Below, piece after piece: positions 37,575-51,100 of a stretch of 64,000 bases of DNA; the stretch's first letter is position 1; each line of letters starts with the position of its first letter. The stretch comes from Fratercula arctica (Eukaryota > Chordata > Aves > Charadriiformes > Alcidae). Below the pieces are notes generated by a model. The model did not search any database, was not told where the DNA came from, and was given only the letters and a program-made list of their open reading frames with translations. The stretch lies in NCBI GenBank assembly GCA_947846985.1, contig CANTUZ010000002.1, positions 57,988,885-58,052,884 on the forward strand, read 5' to 3'. Position numbers and translations under genes: made by a program.

Positions 37575-40500
37575 CAGGATATTAACTTATGAAAAAATTT
37601 CTGCCAGTTTCCCTCACTGCTGTTTTGGCTCCCCCTCCCCCCCCCCCATACTCCCTTGCTTTTACAAAGTTGAGCAAAACACTGAGGCTGAAGCGTGTTC
37701 ACATCCCACCCTTACAACACAAATTTATATTGCCATATCTGCATACCGAAATGTGTAATAGCTCATGGTTGCTCAGAGCAAATCACTTGAGGAACCTATA
37801 AGCTGTTTCAGTTCTTATTTATAACCACAGATCATGTCTCAGCTGGGGCTTGGTACTAAAGAAAAAGAGTAGATGCTGAGCAGCATACATTTTGTCCTAT
37901 ATTTACCGTGTCTATTGTATGACAATGAAGCTTAACATGTATAAATGAACTATGTACTTATCACAAGGCCAGTTTCTCTTGAATTGGCTGCTCTGACACT
38001 TCAAGTGGGCTGCATTTCTGTTCAACTTTTTGTGCCTTAAGGTGGTTTTGTACAGTGTTTTTTAACATCATTAAGAATTTGTATAAAGTCGTGAAAGTTT
38101 AATGGTATAAGTTACAAACAAGGCATGTTAGATTGGCCCTGTACTAGGAGAAGTTTTCTCTAAGGTTTAACTGGAGGACTATCAGCCAGTCCCACGCACT
38201 TGAAGCTGTTTCTGTTCCACTGTAAGTGTGGGTAAAGCTGTAAATGAGGAATTCGTACCCTATGTGGCAGAAAGGGGGTTAATGTTTTTTGAGAGGCTTA
38301 GTTACTGGTGAAGTAACGCGTTAAGACTGGGAACAAATCACTAGCTTGTGAAGAAGAGCTGGTTTACTGCAGCTCCGTGAATAGAGAGGACTGCAGGTAC
38401 GCACAGGGTTCATCTGAAATAAAGCTGCTTATGCCTTAAAGTCTTTGTTGGGGGAAAAAGGGGTGGTTGCGGAGAAGGAACCAATTCCTTGTCCCTTGTG
38501 GGGAACGCTCTCTCCATCCCCGCTCTCCAGACTGGGCACCTGCTGGCTGCCTTCCTGACACTGGGAGCGTAGCTTGAATTCTTGAATGCAGGAAGCTGAA
38601 AGGAATGGAAGTGCAGGTGGTGTTAGAAATTGCTGGAGAATTGTTGTTTCTATGGTTCTGAGGCAAGAGACATGAGCTATCTCTACAGGTGGGGGGGCGT
38701 CCAGGCCTGTGCGTCCGTTGCAGTTGTTGGAATAAACAGCAAACATCTAGTTGAAAGCAAAGCCTTGTCTCCACTTATCTTGTTGCTAGGTTCACCTCTT
38801 TAAGCAAAAGGCTATAGATTTTATAGTCATTAAAGTTCTACGAAATAATTTTTTATTTGTCCAAAGCTGAATTTGCATTGTGACTTGTCTCATTTCTTAC
38901 ATATTTCATTTGAGGGTCCCTAAATACGAAAGGTTGAATTCCAGCTTGCGATCTGCCAGGTGAACCTTGAGAGGTGTTAGGTAGGAAATGCAAATAAAAA
39001 TCAACTGTCTGTTCTCCACCGGTGGTGCTGGCAGGGGGCAGGGAGGAAGGTGGGCCTTGCGCCAAGTTATTCCATGGCTTAAGATCTCTCTTGAATATTC
39101 CAGGTGCTGCTCCTGGAAGACAGTTCAACATTTTAAAGAAATAGCGCCAGTTCATTGTACTTCTGATAAGGTGTTTACTGTTTCAGGAACTGTACAATAA
39201 ATGAAATATTGTTTTCTGAACAGCTGATGGGTCTTTTGTTCTTCACGCATTGGGAAACACTTTAAAACATAATTTTTTTAAAAAAAAAGAAACTGTAATC
39301 TTTCTTCAAGACAGTGTTATGGATTTGAAACAGAGTTACAAAATGTAGGCTAGTTTGTCTGGTGCGGGATGACTGCGTGATAACTGGGATCGACAGTAAA
39401 GCTGAAGTGCAGCGTGGCATTGCAAACTACTGCAACTTAAACTCTTCTGTGGCTGGTGACTGCTCACCTTCACGCTTGGCTTTGACCACTGGCTGGAAAT
39501 ATATTGTTGCACCTGGGTTGTAAAATGTTAAATGGAGTCTCCTGTTCAAATACCTTTGCTTTTCTCCGAGGACTTCTGTAAAGTTACTTTTCTCAACACC
39601 CATATAGCAGGATTACTGATATTTTTGCTTTCTGACTTATACATCTGTTCACTTTGTGCAGCAAATATCAAACGCACCAATAATCTCTTCCCCTCTAAAG
39701 CGATACGCTTGCACCGTAGAGATCTTCACAATACAGCATTTACGGATGTTGAATTAAGCTGTCACTGGGATTAATAAATATGGTCACATTATCTATGTGA
39801 ATCTTCCTGGTTTATTTTTTTCCCTTGGGGTACACTAAACCTAGAACTATATTGCCATTAAACTTAGGACTGTTATTTTAGATTCTGACAGGTGGGAAGC
39901 GACCTGCCTGAGGATGTGGGCTTGGGAAAAGGGTGTTTAAGTGCCAGTGAATGGTGTGCGATGTAGGACAGCTGTGAATCCAGGACAGGGTGGAGCAGAC
40001 GCAAATCAGCATTAAGCCAGGGTTAACCAAATTATGCCGAAATGTGTGCTCTGAAACAGCGAAACTTTAATATCTCCTCCAAGGCGCACCGTGTCCAGAA
40101 CTGTGTTATTTGCATGGTGTGACTTCCTGTGCGGAAAGTCAGAGCATCGACTAGATGCTGGCTGAGACAAGTATTTCCTCTTCTCTGGAAAGGCGTTTCT
40201 TCTTCTAAGAGTGCTTAATTTCATTAATTGTTCCTGTGCAACTGTAGAGCTCTGTAAAAGTAAAATATTTTGGTTCCATAAAAATACAACCTGGATTTAT
40301 AAAACAGCAAAAAAAAAAATTAAGTCTATGTGGGCATGATAAAAATCTCTCTTCATTAAGAAAAGGTTAGGATTTGTCAAAGTGAAGCAGAGCGTTAGGA
40401 CCACAACAGTCCCTGCAGAATCAGGAGAGGGAAGGGAACTTAAACCACTTGAAGGGATTATCTTTTTTTCCTGTAAACACAGAGACTTAATTGCATTGAG

Positions 40501-41625
40501 TCTCTGCTTGCTCGTGCGATCAGAGTCACAGCTGAGCTGGTGATGCATTGAAATCAGCGTACCCCCATCTCTTCAATTAATTTGTAATCCCAGCACACAG
40601 ACTGAATTACACAAGGTGCCTTTCAACAAATCCATACAGGAAAATCTCCGGAGCTGTTTCGGGTATCACCTTACCGACTGCCACCTTCCAGTAGCTCCCT
40701 GTGAGATCCAGCTGGCCCAGTTGCTGGGTGGAAGTTCTTGTCATGGGTCTTACTGAGCAGAGAGAGGCAAAGGCTGCCGAGCTGTTGAGTAAAGGTGCTT
40801 GCTTCTAAACCTTCTAGGAACGCCAATTAACAGCAACTGCATTAGGCTGGTCACGAAATGACATGATTTTTATATCTTGGGTGGTACATAGAATGAACCA
40901 AAGGTGTTTAGCCAGGTGTGATGTGTCTTCCAAAGTAACACCAAGAATGTGACAGGTCCCCATCGCTACTGGTGTTATAGGACCACCTGGGCCGTGCTGC
41001 AGGGGACTTTCTCGCAAATATTGCAGAAAACACGCAGGAAAGTGATTTTTGCTTTGAGAAGCAGACAGGATGCAGGCGAACGGCGGGAAAGAACTGGATG
41101 CATCCTCATTTCTAAATGGGAGGTGAAGCCAAATGACCAAGTTCCCTGTGCAACGCAAGACATCAGCCCAGGCCAGGAAGTGAACTGACAGGCCCCTCAG
41201 CTGGACAAAACCATGTTACTACCTGGAGAAACATGCCCAAAAGGGAACGCAGCAGCCCGCTTACCCTTTATGAAGCTGGTGCTTTTAAACTGCCTGGTTT
41301 TATATAGCCCCCATGTGCTAATCAGGTCCAGCTCAAATAGGTGCAAGCATTGTAAGAGTCTGCTAAGCAATATTTGTTGTTCCTCAGTTGTAAATTAAGT
41401 TCTTGCCCTGAACAGTCTGCTGCCTTGATAGCTTCCTTGAGGGTGATGACTGCCTGGCAGAAGCTATTAAAATCAAACTGGAGAATAAGAAACAAATACG
41501 CAATCCAGCAAAGGTCATGAAGATGGTTGTTTTAACCACACCAACGACTGGAAAAGGAACTACGCACGTTTTCAAGCCAATTTAAAAGAAGTTGTTTAAC
41601 ATATTGAAAATTATTAAGATGATTA

Positions 41626-42028
41626 AAGGATTGCAGCACCCGTTAAAAAGGCTGAGAGACCTGGGACTGTCAACCTGGAGAAAAAAGGCTTGGGAGGGAT
41701 CTTACCAGTGTGTATAAATACATGCGGATGGAGCCAGGTTCTTCTCAATGATGCCCAGTGGCAGGACAAGAGGCAATGAGCACACACTGAAATACAGGAA
41801 ATTCTGTTTAAACACAAGAAAAAGCTTTTTTTTTTTTTTACTGGGAGAATGGTTGAGCACTGGTACAGCTTGTTCAGAGGTTGTGTAGTCTCCATCCTTG
41901 GTCATCTTCAAAACCTGACTGGACACAGCCCTAGGCAATCCGCTCTAGTTGACCCTGCTGTGGGTGAGGCAGTTGGACCAGACCATCTCCAGAGGCTTCT
42001 CCTGACCTTAACCGTTCTGGGATTAGAA
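41626..42028 (+). mobile_element. Old, diverged CR1 3' fragment
   Basis: It aligns by eye, segment by segment, to the 3' portion of CR1 in forward orientation. In order I see: the GCAGCACCC start with AAAGGCTGAGAGACCTGGG, a CCTGGAGAA block, GTGGCAGGACAAGAGGCAATG, a GGAATTCT-like block, GAGCACTGGTACAG, TTGTTCAGAGGTTGTGTAGTC, TCTCCATCCTTGGT, TTCAAAACCTGACTGGACA and the terminal CAGAGGCTTCTCCTGACCTTAACC. The expected terminal ATTCTGTG repeats have decayed to TTCTGGGATT. It is more diverged than the copy at 9.6 kb, so probably older. Edges are approximate. Confidence 0.88.
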
Positions 42029-44860
42029 AAGAGTGGCTTTCTAAAGGAGTTTAACTGGTTTTCTTAGGGTCTTTTATCAAAAGATCAATATTTTCTCCAT
42101 TAAAATGAAATGATTGCCTAGACTGTTATTTAGTGACATGCAACACAATATAATTACAACTAATTAGTGCTTCAATGACCTAATGAAACTAAATGCAACC
42201 TAATCTGCTCCAGCGTACCTTAGTGGAAAGGACTGCAAGGGGCAGAGGGGTGCCCAGGTGCCCTCTTGAAGTTATTTGGGCTTTCAGCAGCTGCTGGTGG
42301 TTTTGAGATCTTTGCATTCCCCATTTCCCTGGCATGCTCCAGCTCTCCTGGCTGCACCTGGCTCCTCTCTGAAAGCGGCCGCTGTGGGCGGTGGGGTATT
42401 TAATGTGAGCCACATGGCCAAAGCAGCTCTTCACTGAATGCACCGCCTTGCTGCTTTTTTCCCTCCCTTTGAACGTGTCCATCTTACAAGAGCACAAACA
42501 CAGAGAGTAAGTGGCTTCTGAGGCTCTTCAAGGTCAAAAGGTAAGAAATTCTGTGTTTACTTACTATTAAGTAGTAAAACAAAAGTAGGGATCTGAATGG
42601 GACTTTTCTCTTGCCCCACTACAGTCATCTGCCAGCTTCCAGCTCCACCCATTGCTTTCTTCCTTCTCCAGGTTTAAGAATTTCACTTAGAGAAACATTG
42701 GTATGGTGTGATGATACTGCCCGTTCTCACAGCTTTGATGAGCCCGTGGGTTGGTTAGGATGATCAGCAGTGCCTAAAGTTAAAGGGGTGCTCTGCTCGG
42801 TCTCTAGGGTGAAAGTGAGAGATGGAACCTCTTCACAAGCTCTGCTTCCTTCAAGCAAGGTAATAAAATCTCCAGCATAACTGGTGAGGTTTGTGTGGGG
42901 ACATCTCCCTCAGGCTTTGGATAGCCAGGGTTAGAGGCAGGCAGGCGGTGGTATTGTGGTGCAGCAATTTGTGAAGCCGGAGCAGGGATATTGTGCGTGC
43001 CGGCTCAGGAGACGGGAGGGTGCTGAATGAGCGTCGTGTTGCAGGCTGGGCTGGCTGTGGCCAGGTTTCCCGGATACTCGTACACCTTGTGGCCACTGCA
43101 GGTCCCAGGCTTCTTAAGCACACAGTGGTGACAAAAGGTAGGGGTTATGGCAGTGTGTGCTAGATACCCCTAGCACAGAGGCAGGGACCGAATGGGCTGG
43201 GGTTGCTCACCAGAGTTTCTTTGGAGATTGGTAATGAGTCAAAGCTGCAGGCAGGGAAGTGATAATTGAGGGATGTGAAGTGGTTGATTTGGCTTTTCCT
43301 TGGTAACCGTTTGATTCCTCACCAAACTCCTTCAATGACCAAAAGCCAGAGGTGACCAAGCTCAGAGACACTGGTGGCCAGGAGATCTTCACATCTCCCA
43401 GGTGGTTTTCTTGCTAGGTGCGCTGCAGTAGTGCAAGGCTAGTGTTTTTAAATTTCACATTTTGTATCCTCTTTTACAAAAACAGATAGCAGTGATTTCA
43501 ATCTTAGAGTTGGGATGCACTGTCTCTCCTTGATTAATCCTAATCCTTCCCCGGGCATGGTGGGCATTCATATGGCTTGGATGAGTTCTCACAGCTGCTG
43601 TTCATCCTGGCCGCTCTTTGTGAATCCCAAACTAAAGCTCATATGTGGTGTTTCCTTCCAAAATAGTTTGTCACAGATGTTTTTGCTGTGGTCCTTTAGT
43701 ATCTCCTTCCATTTGCTCTGGCATTTTTTCTTCGGACTTGTTCAAAAGCCGCCTTGCCCAGTTACCTGGGTCATTGTTCAGCAGGAAAATGCTCGCTAGT
43801 CTTTAACGATATTTTGCTCCAGCTCTTCCTTTTCTATCTAATACTAATTACTCTGGAAAAGCTTTGCATTGCCTGTGCCTTTGGTGGATTTCTAGGACTC
43901 AAATTTGGATGTTGAGGTGGAGGTGGCGGGGTGGGGGAGGGAATTGAGTGGTGTAAGCTCTGGGCTTTCACTGGCTGCATCTTGACTAACCTGCTCTCTT
44001 ACAATAAATCCAAGATACTCTTGTCCTGAATGTTCTTAGTGGCTCGCATGTTTTCTCAAGGCATGAAGGCAGGGCAGTTGCTTGTGTCTCTTCACCATCT
44101 CAAGACTGTGCCTCAGGCTTTGCAATTTGTTAGAATGTGAGAATGTGCAGGTTGGGGACGGAATTGCGGGTGTTTTGCTTATTCCTCAACTTGCTCCTGG
44201 TGACGGGAAATTCCCTACCTCTGTTGGTTGAGCTGTTTTGGTTTTTTTTGTTTTGTTTTGTTTTTTCCCCAAAACCTCTTGTTGTAGTCTGACTGAACCA
44301 TGGCAGTATTTTACCTGTTCTGCACCTCCTGAATGTTTGCCTCCCTGAGCAGAAGTGGGAGAGGGAAGGTCGTCTCCCGAACTTGTGTCGGGCAGTGCTG
44401 GTGTGAAACAGGGGCTTCTTCTCTTATATCGACCTTCCGCGTGAGCAGCGCTAGTAGCAAGCCTCTTCCCTTAATTCACAAGTTACAATAAGTGGCCTCT
44501 GCTATCTCATGAGCATTTTAATGATAACTCTGACGGTCCAAATCTGCCTGATTATGTGACTTATTCATTAGCAGTGGTGGGGGCTGCTGCTGAGCTTCAC
44601 CTTCGCTGCTTCGTCCCTCCTGCTTTAGGTAACGCCTTGTTGAGAAATGGGGGGAAAGCGAAGCAGCAAGGGAACAGCTTTGAGAAGCTTTACTTGGTCT
44701 TCTAGCCGTGACAGAGCAGCCCAACTGTCCTCACTTTAGTCTGCAGTTGTAGAAAAGCTCCGTTTCCTGGCAGTTTGTTTGTTTATTTCAAATTCATAAT
44801 ACCAGGACGCACAAGGCATAACACGTGACTTCTCTGGAACAGCAAGTCTTTTGCAAGATA

Positions 44861-44866
44861 TTTATT
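44861..44866 (-). terminator. COA1: Poly(A) signal of COA1
   Basis: Plus-strand TTTATT is AATAAA on the minus strand, 220 bases past the COA1 stop. GU-rich sequence (GTGTTATGCCTTGTG on the minus strand) follows about 35 bases further on, as at a functional cleavage site. A second AATAAA on the minus strand lies at 44782-44787. The implied 3' UTR is about 245-320 nt. Confidence 0.6.
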
Positions 44867-45085
44867 TCAGGCTTCTGCTGAACACGTGAATAAACCAGCA
44901 AAAGAAAGAAATTACAATTATGACAATAATGAGGTCAATCTTGGAGAGAAAACTGTCTTGAGAGCACCCGCTTAAGCGAAATTGCCACTTGTGACAACTG
45001 TGTACATTCACAGACACAGCGGGATGCAATCGATTAATGGCCCCTTCGGCTCGATGGGAGGTGGAGAAGCAGCTGCCTTTGATTT

Positions 45086-45182
45086 TTAGCCTTCTTGCAC
45101 AGCGATGCTTTCCACGGGGGAGCGGTAAACTGGAATATTCTGACCATCCCGCAGTTTCAAGGTGACATCCTGAAGGCACCAG
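45086..45182 (-). CDS. COA1: COA1 coding exon 4 (last) with stop codon
   Basis: Acceptor TGTGTCAG|CTGG on the minus strand. The first base completes C108. The exon encodes [19 protein letters not shown] and a divergent C-terminus ending VQEG, then TAA at 45088-45086. It matches the human segment WHLDEVFLELKDGQQIPVF. A longer open frame in another frame over this exon is a shadow. Confidence 0.93.
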
Positions 45183-48100
45183 CTGACACAAACCAAAAGA
45201 AATTTTTAACTTGTTTCAATCACTTTTAATATAGTAGTAAAGTTGGTGTAGAAACAGAGAAACAAGTCATTCCATGCATTCGTTGCTCTTAAAAATTCTC
45301 CCAAGTGTTTTAAAACTTGGTTGGCGAGTGCCAGCTTCTGAAAGCTGTTTTCCCTAACAGCATAGCGCAGCCCAGATTTCAAGGTCTGGGATGTGTGTTC
45401 CTATTTGTTGCAACCCAAATAAAATCCTGCCAGCTATTTTTAGACAGGACATTCCTCCCCCCCGCCCTGACCCGGTGCCTTTCTTCCTCTCCATCCTGCG
45501 GGTGCATTCCTTCCTCCGCTCCTCTCCAGCCTTTGAGCCAAACCGTGTTGCTAAGGAATTATCCTGGCTTGGAGGAGTTTGAACACTGTGTGATCACTCA
45601 ATGTGACTGCTCAAACCCTGACGGGGTACGAAGATGGTTACTCAAAGGAGAGGGGGAAACTGCGTTTGTTGGAGGCTGAGGGGGGGCTTTTTCCTTCCTC
45701 CAAGCTCTGCTCCAAACCCACTTCTGTGAGGCTCCTCATGCTGCTCTTCCAGCTGGGAAGGGCGATTATTTCAGGGTACTAAGATAGGATTTTTTCAAAA
45801 GCTCCTGGCGCTCAGCCAGCTCTGCTTTTGTTGGAGTCGGTGCTGAGTACATACAATTAGGTAATTAGGCTGCCGCACCTCTGTGCGATGGCAGGGCTTT
45901 TCCCTCGCCAGCCCTCCACCTCCATCCGGCCCGGGACAAGCAACTGCCTCATTTAAAACATGACTTGAAGGAGCAACTGGTCGCTCCCCTCGGCATTGCC
46001 TGGGGTCTCAGCCCTTCCCTCCGTTGGTTTCGGGGCAGGCAAGTGTCACCTTGCAGGATTGGTGCCTTGGCCGCCCTCGCCTCCGGGTGCCCTCCCCATC
46101 CCTGCGCTGCCCGCACCTGAGCAAACTCTGCCTCCCAGGTCCAAACCAGCTCACATGCTCCCCATTTCCCTTCTTTTGAGTTGCCTTCTTTTTTAATAAT
46201 TACATAAATAAATAACCCCTGATGGACAGACTGCTCACGCAGAGCCTGAGGCATTGCAGGGGCCTGGGAGCCTCAACTACTATTGCAGAGAAAGTTTTCT
46301 TCCCAGTGCCATTTTACTGCGTCTGTATTGGGTCTGGTCACCTCCCGGGTCTCCACCGCAAGGGCCCACCAGGATGGCCCACTTACAGGTTTGTTATTTC
46401 TCTCCAGGACTTCAGGAGCTCCTCTTGGTGGAGCAGATGGGAACAAGCCATTTTACTCTTAGTTTCTTGACTGGGTGCAAGGACACTAAGTCCTGCCTAG
46501 CCCCAGGTGGAGCTGTGCCCCTGACCCCACACGTAAGCCAAGATGGCTCAGTCTGACAGATCTGTCTGCCACAAACCCTTTTACAGAAGATGCACTTATT
46601 TTTTTTTTTTTTTCCTCTTAAGCTTGCAGATGGAAATGTATGGAGAGCTCATTTTAAAACAAAACTCCGAGAGATGTATGCACTTCAATTACTGTTGTAG
46701 TTTAACATCTTGCAATCTTCAGTTACCCTCACAGTAACTCAGTGAGACAGGTGGGAACTGCTACTTCCCTCCATCTGTGAGGAGGGGATGAGGAGGAGTG
46801 AGGAGATCAGAGCCCAGGTGCCCAGGGAAGCAAGGTTTGCAAGAAAGGTGGCTGGGGACCTCTGGGGGTATCTCTGGTCACTAAGGAGGAGGCCAGGTCT
46901 GGCCCTGAGCCTCTCAAGTCCCAGCCCAGTGCCTTCCTCCCATCACTTTACGCCTTACTTCCAATAGCTGTTCAGAAGACAAATATAGTAAGTTGTGCTC
47001 GTCTAATTATGAGAATAAAACGTTACCATATGGCTGGTGGCAGCTGAGCAAAAATGTTGTAGCTTTGGGTTTCTAAATAGACCTAACAGAAGTGCCTAAC
47101 AATCTCTGAGAACAAGTACATGCAAGGAAGTTTGCCTCTAATGAAATTTCCTCTTTTGCAATGGAAGACAGACTTTGGACTCATGTAGTAATTCTTTGCT
47201 CAGTTCTAGGAATCAGTTTACACTTGACAAGAGAAGTTTTCAGGCTTCAGTATTACAAAAATGTAAAGCTGCCACTATATGATCCTTCTACTGTAATATG
47301 TCTGTTCTAGCACTCTTTTAACTATAAATACTGTGTTTATTGGATAGCTTGAAAAAAATTCTGCGTGGTTTTTAGCTTGCCTTGATAGGCTCTGATGTAA
47401 TGTAAAAGATAATTCCCCTACTGCAATCCATGACACTAGCTACAGTTAGGACTGCTGTTCAATGGCCTTGCACCTTCTTGGGGAGGAGGGGTGGGAGGGG
47501 ACAATACGTTACCTTGGCTCACAGTATTTGTATACATACTGAGCTATAGTTTGTAGAACACATTTTGCACAAATAAGTGGCTCATGTTGTTCTGTTTGTA
47601 TTCATCGGGATGAATTCAATATATTTCTCAACTAATTTACATTTCTGCTGTAATGATGGTAATAACCTTTCACAAGACCTTCAGACATGAATTTCCTCTT
47701 CCTTTGTGTGCATGATCTCAGCAACATGGATGACTAAAGCAAATATCCTGCTCCACTCTTTTCTCCTGCCACTCCTCTCCCTGCATCTATACGTTTCTCC
47801 CAGTACGCACCATTGACGGGAGTGGTCCATCTCTGAGTTAATATAGAGGTATCCCGCTGATTTTGTTCCGGATACTGGTAGCTTTATCTGCAGATGTAAA
47901 CGTATGTTAAAGATTCAGTGAAGCATGTTCTGAAATAGACACTCACTCCTACAGTCAGATGCAACACCTCCCTTTTAATTTAAACCCTAATATTTTAGTT
48001 TTTTAAACGTATTTCAGAGTTTCACTAAGCTTTTCAAGTGGCTAACGTGTGCATGGGTATGCAAGCATGCCTGTTCTGCCATACATTAATCTCTCTCTGC

Positions 48101-51100
48101 TGAAAGAATGTACTGTGTTACAGCTGCAACCCCCAGGGAAAACCACTCGCGCTCTGAAATATTTATGAGCAAACGCCTTTCCTTACCAGAATGCATGGTG
48201 ATCCAGAGGTGACCTGCACAGTGCTAGAGCTTCCCACAACCATAACGAGCTTGTAGGTTGAGATCCTCTATAGATCGGTCCATTAACATACATCGAGGCA
48301 ATGAGATGTTCAATGATTTTTCTCAGCGTCACAAATTCTACCACTCAGTTGTTTAACAAACAAAGCTAGGAGCTGCAGCACTGACCACAGCTAATTGCAC
48401 TCAGTCTAATATTTGAATAAAAGAAATGTTTCAAGTGTATCATTTCTGGTGGTACTGCAATCACAAAGGGAAAATGCATGGGGTTCTCCAACTGGCCCAG
48501 TAGGCAGGAGGTGGGGATGTTGTGGAGTCAGTAAATTGATCTATGGTATAATGGTTAATGATGATTAACTAGTTTATTTCATGAGAACATGAATGCTCAT
48601 GAGCATGAAAAAGCGGAGAAGAAAGTTGGTGGATTGTGTCCTGGGTGAGGTCGGCAGAAAGCAGGGTCTGATTTCACCCTGAGTCACCCAAGCAACCAGC
48701 ATTCTTAAAAGGTGACGCAGGAAAACAACAGTGGGAAAGGTTCTCTTCTTTTCAATCGGCATAAGAGGTTGCGCTTTTTTCCCGCATTTTTGGCCTTAGA
48801 TATGTTGCCTTGTAGAATCTCTAAAACCCGTGAAACTTGGAAACCTTTTGGCTCAGGGTATCGTGTGGGTGAAGTGTGGCTCTAGTGAGATGGAAAGTGG
48901 TATTTTATGAGAGTTCAATAAAGGTTGATTTTTTTTTTTTTTAGATTATTTTTTTTCCTTGCCCTGACAGCCCCTTTCCTTCACTGCACCATCTACCCCA
49001 TTCCTTACTGTCCTTACTTGGTCCTCAGGACTCAAAACTAGTCACCAGGAGGAACAAAATTATTCAAATGTGATGAGATCCCTCAGCGAGTTGCCCAGAG
49101 AGGTCACTAGGGACACTTTGAGTCCCCAGCAAAACCAGATTAAGGAATAAAAGTACTGATGGAAAGTCCTCTTCAGGCAGCAACCCAGAGTGGAAGTGGC
49201 CTTCTCTTTGCAAGGTTTGCCTCACCCCAGCCCTGGGCTGACGCAAGGCAGCCTTGTGCAATACTTCAGCACCCGGCGCGGCATTCTCCAGTCACTCTGT
49301 AGCCCCAGTGCTCAGCCCCACGCTGGGCAGCCGTCCTCCGTGGCACAGGCTTACAGGTGCTTCTAAAACCCACACCAGTTGCGCTGTACCACAGTGTAGC
49401 TGGTGAGCAGCTATGAATTGCTGTTCTGAATAAAGCTTTAAAAACTACGATGGGACGTATCCAGGGAGAAGAGAGATGTTTCTGAAAACAATTTTGTGGC
49501 TTACAGTAGCAGGAAAGGGATCGACTGACTTGGGAGGTGCCTTGGCATTCTGTGATGTGCCCACATAGCACAACATGACGATGCTGCTCTTGCTGTTTCT
49601 AGTCCCTCATGTTACAGCACAGATTTATGCTCTGGAAATCCATTCCTCTTCCAAATCAACTGGCATCCCACCCTACTGCCTTCCAGTGCCCCCAAGTCAC
49701 TTGTGACGTACTGAAAGTCCCCTAGCTAATCTCTTGTCGCCTGGCATGTGGGAAGCCATCCTCTGACACCACCTTCCCAGCGTTACCTGTGCTCTTTCTG
49801 TGTCCACACGGTTACTCCCATCCATCAGTCGGATGTTGTGAACCTTGAGAGGGGGGGCACCCAGGGCTTCCAAGGCATTGGGATTGCCGTTCAATTGCTC
49901 CAAAGCCTGCTGATAATACTGTGTCCTGGCAAAACTCTCTAGGTGAGAGAAAGGGTAGTAAGGAGACTGTTCACTTAAAATCAAAACATAAGTAAAAAAG
50001 GGGGGAGGGGCAGGAGATACTTCCTCCAGTCTACCATACCCTCCCTGAAAAACACTCTGAAACTATTAATTAGGAGAAATCTGGCTAAAGGAGCAAATGC
50101 ACCCCTGTATCAGAGAAGCAGTGCTGAGCTGTAATGTTATTCAGCTCACTTAAGTGAAGAGGGCTCTGAATATAGCCTTTTCCACACTGAGTCTCCCTGC
50201 TTTTCATATGTTTGTATACCATCTAAAAGGAACAAAAAAAAAAAAAGGGGCAAAAAAAAAAGCATAAGGATAAATATCTGAAAATGTTCTGAATGTAATT
50301 CAATTTTTTTTTTTAAAGGAGGTACAGAAAATACTTAAAGAGCGGAGAATATTTCGCAGACATTGGTGTGAGACCAGAACAGCTGCTGCTGTGAAACTCT
50401 TGCTGTGATCTTGATACAGCTTTTCAAGTGGGCTGCAACTCTCCTGATGGATGCATTAAAAAGGAGGCACAAAGAAGCGCCATTAGAGTTAATGGTCAAG
50501 CAGCAACAATAGCACAGTAGACTGGATGCTGCAGTGTTGGCATATGGAGGACAATTGTAGTAAATTGCTATTTATCAATGTCTAGTTACTATGTATACCT
50601 GGGAAATGCTGTGCATTGGTGACCACTGCACAATGCAAAGCCGTGAGGCTGGGAATATGCCAACCCTCCTTATGGAGGCAGAGACTTGCTTACAAATAGT
50701 TGTTTTAAGGCTTGCCTGCTGAGATTTCTAGTTGTGCTTCACGCCAGCCTAACTCCACTCTCTTCACATCAAGAAGGGCAGAGTTAAGCTAAGAGTGTGC
50801 ATGTGTGAAAATCCTACCCTGGCAACTTTGTTCTTGTTTTCCAAAGAGTTTAAAACAAGGTGTAAGGTTTGTTTCATGGTCTCTTGCCTGTTGGTATTAC
50901 TCTTGGACCGTGAGGCAGAAGGATGCTGCCCCCTCTCCCTAATTAGAGGCATCCCCTGTGAGCAGGCAGCACCCAGTTGGCATAGAAACAGCTTTGTGAG
51001 GCTGCAGCCTGCACCGGTCCTCACAGGCCCCCTGGGCCACCCTAAGGAGCTCCAGCAAAAGAGGTTGCAGCACGCCAGCCCTTTAGTGCCTATGGATCAT

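Larger units (their letters stand above)
36721..44840. other. Convergent intergenic region between STK17A and COA1
   Basis: About 8 kb separates the two gene tails. It holds extra AATAAA sites that may extend the STK17A 3' UTR to about 39.2 kb, a G21/C11 homopolymer pair at 37.55-37.65 kb, and an old CR1 copy at 41.63-42.03 kb. GC content rises beyond about 42 kb, which produces several longer chance open frames on both strands without family signatures. No gene is supported. Confidence 0.7.

Noticed and set aside
48915..48960. AATAAA followed by T-runs inside a COA1 intron, as a possible retrogene or transcript end
   Set aside because: Plus strand, no upstream coding sequence, and simple T-runs are common in these introns.
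49060..49200. Possible third CR1 fragment (GTTGCCCAGAGAGGT near 49090)
   Set aside because: Only one short block resembles CR1; the flanking sequence does not continue the alignment.
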